Assembly: GCA_943333015.1 (NCBI GenBank)
Contig: CALQRR010000133.1
Coordinates: 1 to 5,592 of the forward strand
Origin: Chitinophaga pinensis
Lineage (GTDB): Bacteria > Bacteroidota > Bacteroidia > M30B66
Length of the DNA stretch: 5,592 nt
Direction of reading: 5' to 3'
Shown here: in pieces, positions 1 to 5,592 of the stretch
Numbering within the stretch: the stretch's first letter is position 1
How the letters are laid out: each line of letters opens with the position of its first letter
Position numbers and translations under genes: made by a program
Notes under the pieces: generated by a model
What the model was told of the DNA's origin: nothing
The model's input: the letters and a program-made list of their open reading frames with translations, nothing else
Database searches by the model: none

Positions 1-2
1 AA

Positions 3-563
3 CAGAAACTGGGGATGCCCATGGTGCTATTCAATAAAATGAAGCCGATTGGTATTTACATGATGTTGGCTACGGGCGAGATGCAAAAAACATCGATGGT
101 GAGCGATTACTCAGGTGTGCCAATGGATTTATACGTGCAGCAAGAAGCCATAAAAAATAAAAAAGAAGTGTTGGCTTTGGAAAGTGTCAAAGACCAGGCA
201 GAACTATTATTCAACAACACCCCACTCGATCGCCAGGTGGAAATGCTCATGGATTATGTGCGCAAAGGCGATCAAAGTAGTAGCACCGAAAACGACCGCA
301 TGAATGCCTGTTACAAAGCGCAGGATCTGAACTGTCTCGATTCGCTCATGCAATCCTCAGGATACAGTTCCATAGAATCGGATCTGTTACTGAAAGACCG
401 TAACATCAAATGGATTCCACGCATCGAAGAAACCATTTCCCGTCAATCCTGTTTTATTGCTGTGGGGGCATTGCACCTCGCTGGCGAACATGGAATCGTT
501 CATCTTTTGCGCAATCAGGGATACATTCTTAGCCCTATTCGTTCCCGGAAAGACATTCGTTAA
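3..563 (+). CDS. TraB/GumN family protein, 3' part (5' end outside window)
   Basis: The reading frame is open to the left edge (frame starts at base 3), so the ATG codons at 15 and 21 are probably internal, and only the C-terminal ~186 residues are visible. Seen: the segment PMDLYVQQEA followed by LALESVKDQ (conserved Glu codon 180-182), then DRNIKW, then VGALHLAGEHG at about 462-494 with HLLRNQGY. Known: TraB/GumN (TIKI-like) proteins are usually near 290-300 residues and carry two GxxH motifs, a conserved Glu and an RNxxW motif. The C-terminal GxxH (GALH, 465-476), the Glu and RNxxW are present; the N-terminal GxxH would lie upstream of the window. TIKI relatives are metal-dependent proteases, but the bacterial members are poorly characterised, so the substrate is unknown. 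Bacterial members often have a signal peptide or lipobox, which cannot be checked here. No terminator is visible after the TAA at 561-563, so readthrough into the next gene is possible. Confidence 0.85.
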   Translation, partial: QKLGMPMVLFNKMKPIGIYMMLATGEMQKTSMVSDYSGVPMDLYVQQEAIKNKKEVLALESVKDQAELLFNNTPLDRQVEMLMDYVRKGDQSSSTENDRMNACYKAQDLNCLDSLMQSSGYSSIESDLLLKDRNIKWIPRIEETISRQSCFIAVGALHLAGEHGIVHLLRNQGYILSPIRSRKDIR

Positions 564-570
564 TCTTGTT

Positions 571-602
571 TCTGTATAATTTGCAAAAGCGTATTACATT
601 TG
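571..602 (+). promoter_or_regulatory. Bacteroidota-type promoter for the DUF6580 gene
   Basis: TACATTTG at 595-602 is an exact match to the Bacteroidota -7 element TAnnTTTG. About 20 bases upstream, TCTG at 571-574 is a 3-of-4 match to the -33 TTTG box. Transcription would begin near 608-610, giving a leader of about 15 bases before the ATG at 625. The box sits in the short gap between two genes. The -33 half is weak, so the call rests mainly on the -7 box. Confidence 0.5.
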
Positions 603-624
603 CAGCCTATTGAACGCATTCCGT

Positions 625-1194
625 ATGAAAAACATCCAACCCAAATTCATCCTCGTTCTTTCCGCTATTGCCATCGCAGCCATCTTCCGGCTCCTGCCGC
701 ATTGGCCCAATTTCACCCCAATGGCAACCATCGCGTTGATGGGCGGAGCGCTCGTTGCCAACCGTTTTCTCGGTTTTATCATTCCCCTTATTGCGCTTTT
801 CCTGAGCGATGTCCTCACTGTTACACTCATCAATTACCGTTGGATCAGCCTCGAAGAGTATTTCTCTTCGCCTGCAACAGCGCTGCTTTACCTGTGCTTT
901 ATCGGCATGACTGCCATTGGTTTTTGGATGCGTAACCGTCAAAGCTGGAGCAACCTCGCAGGGGCTTCTTTAGCCAGCGCCATCCTCTTTTTCATGGTCA
1001 GTAATTTCGGTGTTTGGATGTACAATCCACTGCCTAAAACGTTCAGCGGACTACTGGCCACCTACGAACTCGGCATTCCGTTTTTCTCATACAACTTGCT
1101 GGGTAATTTTTTATATACCTTCCTGTTCTTCGGAATTTTCCATTACCTGACCAGTTCTAATCCCAATCTGGCTCAAGAAAAAATTCGTTCCTAA
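625..1194 (+). CDS. DUF6580-type multi-pass membrane protein
   Basis: This frame encodes a hydrophobic 189-residue protein with about six predicted membrane segments (roughly residues 8-24, 32-46, 48-70, 84-101, 111-131, 157-175). Seen: RLLPHWPNFTP (residues 22-32) followed by ALMGGA (37-42), an SDV motif (61-63) at the end of a helix, SNFGVW (126-131) and GIPFFSYNLLGN (150-161). I recognise this pattern as the DUF6580 family, common in Bacteroidota and some other phyla. The family resembles the substrate-binding (S) subunits of ECF vitamin transporters in size and topology, but that link is inference and no substrate is known. The frame can be extended to a TTG at 610; I chose the ATG at 625 because MKNIQPK followed by a hydrophobic helix is a natural start and the promoter at 595-602 leaves a short leader. 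No ECF ATPase or T component gene is adjacent. A strong terminator follows 18 bases after the stop. Confidence 0.8.
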   Translation: MKNIQPKFILVLSAIAIAAIFRLLPHWPNFTPMATIALMGGALVANRFLGFIIPLIALFLSDVLTVTLINYRWISLEEYFSSPATALLYLCFIGMTAIGFWMRNRQSWSNLAGASLASAILFFMVSNFGVWMYNPLPKTFSGLLATYELGIPFFSYNLLGNFLYTFLFFGIFHYLTSSNPNLAQEKIRS

Positions 1195-1212
1195 TACACG
1201 GACTCGTCCTTT

Positions 1213-1239
1213 AAATCCTGCTTCGGCGGGATTTTTTTT
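1213..1239 (+). terminator. Intrinsic (rho-independent) terminator with UUCG loop
   Basis: AAATCCTGC (1213-1221) pairs with GCGGGATTT (1226-1234) around a TTCG tetraloop (1222-1225). All nine pairs form, with one T-G wobble, and the T run continues to 1239. The C(UUCG)G closing context is the extra-stable form. It lies just after the stop of the DUF6580 gene and should end transcription from that unit, leaving the downstream oxidoreductase to its own promoter. Confidence 0.92.
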
Positions 1240-1263
1240 GACCTTTTCTCAATCCATTGCAGA

Positions 1264-1395
1264 TTTTTTTGGGCGGTGCCCGAGCTTTCGCGGCGCGTAC
1301 GGCTCATGCACATCCCTCGCGCTTCGGGCGCTCTGCTCTATCTCTACCGCTCCGTGCTGAACCTATCATGCGGGTAGCAACTACATTTTCGGGCA
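1264..1395. repeat. GC-rich palindromic intergenic element, probable dispersed repeat
   Basis: This block is about 64% G+C over 1271-1380, clearly above the flanking bases. It begins after a T run (1264-1270) and carries several small inverted repeats: GGGC-GGT-GCCC (1271-1281), CGC-GGC-GCG (1289-1297) nested between GAGC (1282-1285) and GCTC (1302-1305), GCGC-TTCGG-GCGC (1319-1331), and GTAG-CAA-CTAC (1374-1384). The order GGGC..GCCC, then GCTTTCGC, then a variable hairpin, then ATCCCTCGCGC resembles a family of intergenic repeats I recall from Bacteroidota genomes; this is recollection, not a search result. There is only one copy in the window, so repeat status is inferred. The ends are approximate. 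The element could be an untranslated leader structure, a structured RNA, or a miniature mobile element. It is open in one plus-strand frame but does not look like protein. Confidence 0.45.
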
Positions 1396-1451
1396 TCCGT
1401 TTTCAAACGCCTAATTCTCACAATCGGACATCAGATCCTGCTCAGTATCCC

Positions 1452-1459
1452 TATTTTTA
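1452..1459 (+). promoter_or_regulatory. Weak candidate -7 box for the oxidoreductase gene
   Basis: TATTTTTA (1452-1459) matches TAnnTTTG except for the last base and lies four bases before the ATG at 1464. Very short or absent leaders are seen behind such boxes in Bacteroidota, so this could drive the downstream gene, which needs a promoter because a strong terminator lies upstream at 1213-1239. I see no clear -33 TTTG at the right distance, so the call is tentative. Confidence 0.25.
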
Positions 1460-1463
1460 TCGC

Positions 1464-2618
1464 ATGAATACACCTGCTCCAACGCTGAGTTTTTGGGAAA
1501 CATCTACCTGGCTTCGTCCCGATGTCATCATTGTTGGAGCCGGCATTGTTGGTCTTAGTGCAGCCATTCATCTCAAAGCACAACGTCCCGACAAGCGTAT
1601 TCTCGTGCTCGAACGAGGTAGTTTACCCACAGGCGCCAGTACAAAAAATGCCGGATTTGCCTGCTTCGGTAGTCTGAGCGAAATAGCCGCCGACCTCGAA
1701 AGCCTCTCCGAAGAAGCAGTGCTTTCGCTCCTGCACATGCGCTGGGAAGGCTTGCAACTGTTACGCAAAACCCTCAGCGATGAGCAACTCGGGTACGAAG
1801 CCACTGGCAGTTACGAAGTCTTTACGGATCAACAAGAAGATCTCTATCAAAAAAGCATTCAGCTGCTCGATCGGTTCAACGCTCATCTCCATCAACTCAC
1901 GGGCATTGCTTCCATCTTCAACAGCGCCGATGATCGTATTGAGGCTTTGGGCTTTGCCAATGTTCGCCACCTCATTCTCAACACCGCCGAAGGACAAATT
2001 AACACCGGCAGCATGATGAATGCCTTGTTGCAACTGGCCCGTTCGCAAAACATCACGGTACTGAACGGTGTTTCGGTCCAGGCATTTTCGGAGGATGAAG
2101 CAACTGTAAAAGTCCTTACCGATACGTTGGGTGAACTCCAATGCCAACAGGTACTTATCGCAACAAATGGCTTTGCAGCTCAACTGCTTCCCGAATTAGA
2201 TGTCCAGCCCGGCCGCGCCCAAGTGCTCATTACCGATCCAATTCCCAACTTAAAATTCCAAGGTTGTTTTCACATGGACGAAGGCTATTTCTATTTCCGG
2301 AATGTGGGCAATCGCATCCTGTTCGGTGGTGGACGAAATCTCGATAAGGCTGGAGAAACAACGTATTCACACCAAACAACTTCCCGCATTCAGCAAGCGC
2401 TGGAAGAATATCTGCGCAACGTCATTATCCCCAACACACCGTTTACAGTTTCGCAGCGTTGGGCAGGAACACTCGGCTTGGGAGCAACACGACTTCCCAT
2501 TGTGCGTCAAATACAGTCTCGGGTTTTCTGCGCCGTTCGCATGGGTGGAATGGGTGTTGCCATTGGCTCACTCATCGGAAAAGATGCAGCCGCACTGCTG
2601 CTCAGTCACGATCAATGA
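1464..2618 (+). CDS. FAD-dependent oxidoreductase, DAO family (glycine/D-amino acid oxidase-like)
   Basis: The 384-residue product begins its Rossmann fold at residue 20: DVIIVGAGIVG carries the GxGxxG dinucleotide motif (25-30), and the acidic end of the second strand is E50 in ILVLERG. GASTKNAGF (57-65) is the loop typical of DAO-fold oxidases (PF01266). EGQINTG (176-182), YFYFRNVGN (275-283) with LFGGGRNLD (286-294), and the C-terminal RMGGMGVAIG (359-368) belong to the substrate and flavin-closing parts. The length suits a complete single-domain member. These cytosolic enzymes oxidise amines or amino acids with FAD, often passing electrons to oxygen; the substrate cannot be read from sequence, and the GHG-like C-terminal signature is replaced by GGM. 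I chose the ATG at 1464 because the frame upstream to a TTG at 1257 runs through a GC-rich repeat-like block and its 69 residues look non-protein. No partner gene suggests a pathway. The stop overlaps the convergent protease gene. Confidence 0.85.
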   Translation: MNTPAPTLSFWETSTWLRPDVIIVGAGIVGLSAAIHLKAQRPDKRILVLERGSLPTGASTKNAGFACFGSLSEIAADLESLSEEAVLSLLHMRWEGLQLLRKTLSDEQLGYEATGSYEVFTDQQEDLYQKSIQLLDRFNAHLHQLTGIASIFNSADDRIEALGFANVRHLILNTAEGQINTGSMMNALLQLARSQNITVLNGVSVQAFSEDEATVKVLTDTLGELQCQQVLIATNGFAAQLLPELDVQPGRAQVLITDPIPNLKFQGCFHMDEGYFYFRNVGNRILFGGGRNLDKAGETTYSHQTTSRIQQALEEYLRNVIIPNTPFTVSQRWAGTLGLGATRLPIVRQIQSRVFCAVRMGGMGVAIGSLIGKDAAALLLSHDQ

Positions 2619-5592
2619 GCAACCACCAACTGCATGGAACGTTCTCCAGAATGGGTCTGAATCCGGATTAGGTAAAGTCCGTTGCTCCAATCCTCAGTGA
2701 TCAGGTGAGTTTGCGCGGCATTCAACAGGGATGAAAAGATGAGCTGTCCAGCGGCAGAATACACCTGAATCTGCTCCATTTTCTCTCCGCAAGTCACACG
2801 AACATTGGTATTCGCAGGATTCGGAATCACCAGTAAAGGCTGACGTTTAACATCGTCCACGCCTACCCAGTTTACAGCATACGGAGCCGAAATAGAGGTG
2901 CAGCCGTATTGGTCGTAAATGCGCAAATTGTAGTTTCCATTGAGCAAAGGCTGCAGGAACATCGTATCCGAATTAGCAATCTCCAGTCCGTTTACATACC
3001 ACTGATAGGACACCGCTTGGGGCGCCACCAATAGAAAATTGTTCTCCGAAATGGATGGTGCCGCTGGTGGATTTAAAACAGTAATCTGGCTGCTTGCTGT
3101 ATTGGAACATCCCTGATCAGATACTCCGCTTGCTGAATATGTAGATGTGACCGAGGGCGATACAGTCACCACAGGAGAATCAGTCACCTGCAAACCTGGA
3201 CCGGCATTCCAAAGATACGCTGCGCCACCACTTACTTCGAGCTGCACCTGCACACCTTGACAAATGGAGTCGGGCGTTGCTGTAATACTGATAGAAGGCA
3301 ATGGTAATATTTCGATGAAGTCTGCTTGAATCAACGTATCACTGCCGGCCGAATTACTCACAATAAGCTGTACATCGTATGTTCCTGGAGTTGTCCAGTT
3401 GATAATCGGGGCAAATTGTCCCGATGAAGCTGGACTTCCACCTTCAAAGGTCCAGTTGTAAGTTGCAGGATTATTCAAACTGGTATTGCTAAAAAGCACT
3501 CCGGTATTTGAACATACCTGAATATTTCCATTGGCATTAAAACCTGCAACAGGAGCAAGGTTGGAACTGGTTCCACTGATATTAATGTTGTCGATGTAAA
3601 TATTATTCCCAGTCGAATTATATCCTTCAAAACGAATTCTAACGCCCGTCATTCCTGCAAAAGGTGACAGATTAATACTTCCGCAGGAGGTTGCAGTCAG
3701 CCCTTCGCACCAGTCTTGGGTTGACTGCGGAATGAAATAATTCCCGGTAAAAAAGGAGGTAGCAAAACTATACGTTCCGTCTTCACCACGCGCCCACAGG
3801 CGGTTCCAAGTTTGTCCACAATCAGAAGAAATCGATACAATGAGCGAATCTGTGATACCCGGATTGCGCTCCTGATAAGCGTAATCGAAGGACAAACTGA
3901 TGGCTGAATATCCTGTAAAATTGAACGTTGGAGAAAGGAGGAAATCTCTGTTCCCATTCACAAAATCAGAATAATAGGGCAAGCGTGCCGATTTACTTCC
4001 AGGTGATGTTCCGCTGGAACTGGCAATTTCCCATATAGAAGAACCTCCTGGATTTTCAATACTCCAGTTGTTCGTCGCGAAAGAGCCTGTCTCAAATGTT
4101 TCGGTAAAGGGCAATGGAATGCCTGTAGCGGAAATGACCTGAAACGAATGAGTAAGAATATTGTTAGCCATAAAAGCATCGGTCTGATTAGCGTTTATGG
4201 TGCTTAAAATGCTGATTTGCAACACATGATTGCCCGGAGGAGCGCTTACAGGAGCTATTGAAATATTAGCCGATAATCCGGGCAATATGGATCCGGTCCA
4301 ATTCATCGTATGAACAAATCCATTGTTCAGTCTCCAGGTAAAGGTCATTTCTTCCAATGTATCCAAACCAGAATTGATGACCCGAACTATAGGTGTAAAT
4401 GTTGTTTCACAGGTGCTATTTTCAGGAAAAATAACAGCACTCAGCCAGGCATTTATCTGAGCACTTCCAGCTGTGAGAAATGCCAATGCCTGTGATACGT
4501 TCAGTCTGCCTGAACCAAGTTGACCGATGTAATTGGGATTGAAAATATCGATGTTATCAGCAGATGTGATTAGGCAGGATTCCACTTCAATTGGGCTGAG
4601 CGTTGGATCTGCAGAAAGGACAAGAGCAGCAGCCGCAGAAACAAGCGGTGCAGAAAAAGAGGTTCCACTTTTAAGTGCGTTGCCGTTTGCGGGAGCTAAA
4701 GACCATAATTGGGAACCGGGGGCTGAAATATCAATCCAATTCCCATAACTCGAAAAGCTAGGTTTTACATCAATATTATTGGTTGCGCCAACGCTGATTA
4801 CACCGGTATATCCCGCAGGATAATTAACAACCGGACTTCCATCATTTCCTGCTGCAGCAACTAAAACTACACCGGCATTGTATGCATCGGCAATCACAGC
4901 AAGTCCTGTTTGAGACGCGACGGTAGATCCCCAACTCATATTGATGACATCTGCTCCCTGATTTACAGCAAAGGCAACACCTTCGTATTCTGAAATTAAA
5001 ATGTCTGGAGAGCTGTTGCTAGTAATTTTCACCGGTAGAATCTTCACGCCAAAGGCTAATCCGGCCATACCATCACCATTATTCGTATTGGCTCCAATCA
5101 AACCACCGATGTGTGTACCATGATCCCATGCGGATGTTGGAGGATTCACATCTATATCATTGTCGGCAATATCAAATCCTGAAAGTGCTGCTCCTTGTAA
5201 TTCGGGATGATTAATTTGCATGGCATCATCCACAACAGCAACTTTTATTGACGATGCGCCTGTTTGAATATCCCATGCTTGTTGTGCACGTATTTTATAT
5301 AGGTACCACTGTCCGCCGGTGGTTGTGGTATTCGGACCAAGATCGTTGGGAGTAAAAAAATGTCTGGAAATCGGAATCCGTTCGGCATATTCTACTTTAT
5401 CAGAAGCCTCCAATGCGGTAATTAGTTTGATGGCAGCCGAATCATCCGCACACTGAATACGCATAATCCTGTTGGTGTGGGTTTTCGAAAACCAGAAAGC
5501 CGATTTCACCTGTGTTATTTGGCATGAGCTTTTATACGATTCAAAAAACTGCACGACTTCCCGAGATGGCAGCAATGATTCTGATGCAGGAA
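2612..5592 (-). CDS. Secreted S8 subtilisin-like serine protease with T9SS sorting domain (5' end outside window)
   Basis: The frame is open to the right edge, so the signal peptide and true start lie outside; residues are numbered from the TTG at 5575 (987 residues to the stop). Residues 1-75 look like the end of a propeptide. The S8 domain spans about 85-365 with the full catalytic set: D116 in VAVVDDA, H152 in DHGTHIGG, oxyanion N244 in AAGNDG and S306 in SGTSFSAP. Then follow a CARDB/Ig-like segment (about 372-480, VRVINSGLDTLEEMTF), a jelly-roll, MAM-like segment (490-668, starting FTETFETG and ending IYIDNINISG), a PKD domain (about 673-756, YNWTFEGG and PGTYDVQLIVSN), two short Ig-like segments (757-905, SICQGVQVQL and SYQWYVNG), and a type A T9SS sorting domain (915-987, IPNPANTNV, VYSAAGQLI, NGLYLIRI). 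Known: such C-terminal domains direct export across the outer membrane by the Por/T9SS machinery and are usually cleaved. Inferred role: an extracellular or surface protease, substrate unknown. No secretion gene is nearby, as is usual for T9SS cargo. Confidence 0.92.
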   Translation of the reverse strand, partial: PASESLLPSREVVQFFESYKSSCQITQVKSAFWFSKTHTNRIMRIQCADDSAAIKLITALEASDKVEYAERIPISRHFFTPNDLGPNTTTTGGQWYLYKIRAQQAWDIQTGASSIKVAVVDDAMQINHPELQGAALSGFDIADNDIDVNPPTSAWDHGTHIGGLIGANTNNGDGMAGLAFGVKILPVKITSNSSPDILISEYEGVAFAVNQGADVINMSWGSTVASQTGLAVIADAYNAGVVLVAAAGNDGSPVVNYPAGYTGVISVGATNNIDVKPSFSSYGNWIDISAPGSQLWSLAPANGNALKSGTSFSAPLVSAAAALVLSADPTLSPIEVESCLITSADNIDIFNPNYIGQLGSGRLNVSQALAFLTAGSAQINAWLSAVIFPENSTCETTFTPIVRVINSGLDTLEEMTFTWRLNNGFVHTMNWTGSILPGLSANISIAPVSAPPGNHVLQISILSTINANQTDAFMANNILTHSFQVISATGIPLPFTETFETGSFATNNWSIENPGGSSIWEIASSSGTSPGSKSARLPYYSDFVNGNRDFLLSPTFNFTGYSAISLSFDYAYQERNPGITDSLIVSISSDCGQTWNRLWARGEDGTYSFATSFFTGNYFIPQSTQDWCEGLTATSCGSINLSPFAGMTGVRIRFEGYNSTGNNIYIDNINISGTSSNLAPVAGFNANGNIQVCSNTGVLFSNTSLNNPATYNWTFEGGSPASSGQFAPIINWTTPGTYDVQLIVSNSAGSDTLIQADFIEILPLPSISITATPDSICQGVQVQLEVSGGAAYLWNAGPGLQVTDSPVVTVSPSVTSTYSASGVSDQGCSNTASSQITVLNPPAAPSISENNFLLVAPQAVSYQWYVNGLEIANSDTMFLQPLLNGNYNLRIYDQYGCTSISAPYAVNWVGVDDVKRQPLLVIPNPANTNVRVTCGEKMEQIQVYSAAGQLIFSSLLNAAQTHLITEDWSNGLYLIRIQTHSGERSMQLVVAH

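Noticed and set aside
575..583. TATAATTTG as an alternative promoter core
   Set aside because: It does not keep the TAnnTTTG spacing exactly, and no -33 box is found upstream, whereas TACATTTG at 595-602 matches fully.
610..624. TTG start at 610 for the DUF6580 protein
   Set aside because: It would add only five residues and place the start almost on the predicted transcription start; the ATG at 625 fits better.
594..942. Overlapping frames on both strands across the start of the DUF6580 gene (for example 600-935 plus, 607-942 minus)
   Set aside because: They have no recognisable motif, use TTG or internal starts, and overlap a frame with clear family motifs and membrane helices, so they are shadows.
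1568..2183. Minus-strand frames opposite the oxidoreductase
   Set aside because: Cys/Ser/Arg-rich shadow translations of a well-supported coding region with no promoter or family signature of their own.
2141..2700. Plus-strand frames in the second half of the oxidoreductase and past its end
   Set aside because: Out-of-frame translations of conserved DAO motifs and of the protease C-terminus; no independent support.
3697..4748. Small frames on both strands within the protease gene
   Set aside because: They lie inside recognisable domains of the large minus-strand frame, and none has a motif or plausible start region.
5573..5575. TTG as the true start of the protease
   Set aside because: The frame stays open to the window edge and no signal peptide follows this codon, though a T9SS cargo protein needs one, so the start is outside the window.

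Overview
The window looks like a chromosomal segment from a member of the Bacteroidota. Three things point there: a secreted subtilase that ends in a type IX secretion (T9SS) type A sorting domain, a DUF6580-type membrane protein preceded by a good Bacteroidota -7 promoter box (TAnnTTTG), and AT-rich gene starts without clear Shine-Dalgarno sequences. I cannot place it below phylum level. It contains no RNA gene, CRISPR array, transposase or riboswitch that I can support.

Layout, left to right. (1) Positions 1-563, plus strand: the 3' part of a TraB/GumN-family gene, cut by the left edge. (2) A 61-base gap holding a promoter, then 625-1194, plus strand: a small multi-pass membrane protein of the DUF6580 type. 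(3) 1195-1463, a non-coding gap of about 270 bases. It starts with a strong intrinsic terminator at 1213-1239, continues with a GC-rich block full of small palindromes (about 1264-1395) that looks like a dispersed intergenic repeat, and ends with a weak candidate promoter against the next start codon. (4) 1464-2618, plus strand: an FAD-dependent oxidoreductase of the DAO (glycine/D-amino acid oxidase-like) family. (5) 2612-5592, minus strand: a large modular secreted serine protease (S8 subtilase) whose 5' end lies beyond the right edge. Its last 7 bases overlap the end of the oxidoreductase gene tail to tail.

The genes do not form an obvious pathway. The first two plus-strand genes are close together but the second has its own promoter. 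The oxidoreductase is separated from them by a terminator and is probably an independent unit, and the protease is transcribed convergently. I see no previously undescribed multi-gene system. The most interesting items are the GC-rich intergenic element, which also creates a false 69-codon N-terminal extension of the oxidoreductase frame, and the terminator-less convergent overlap.
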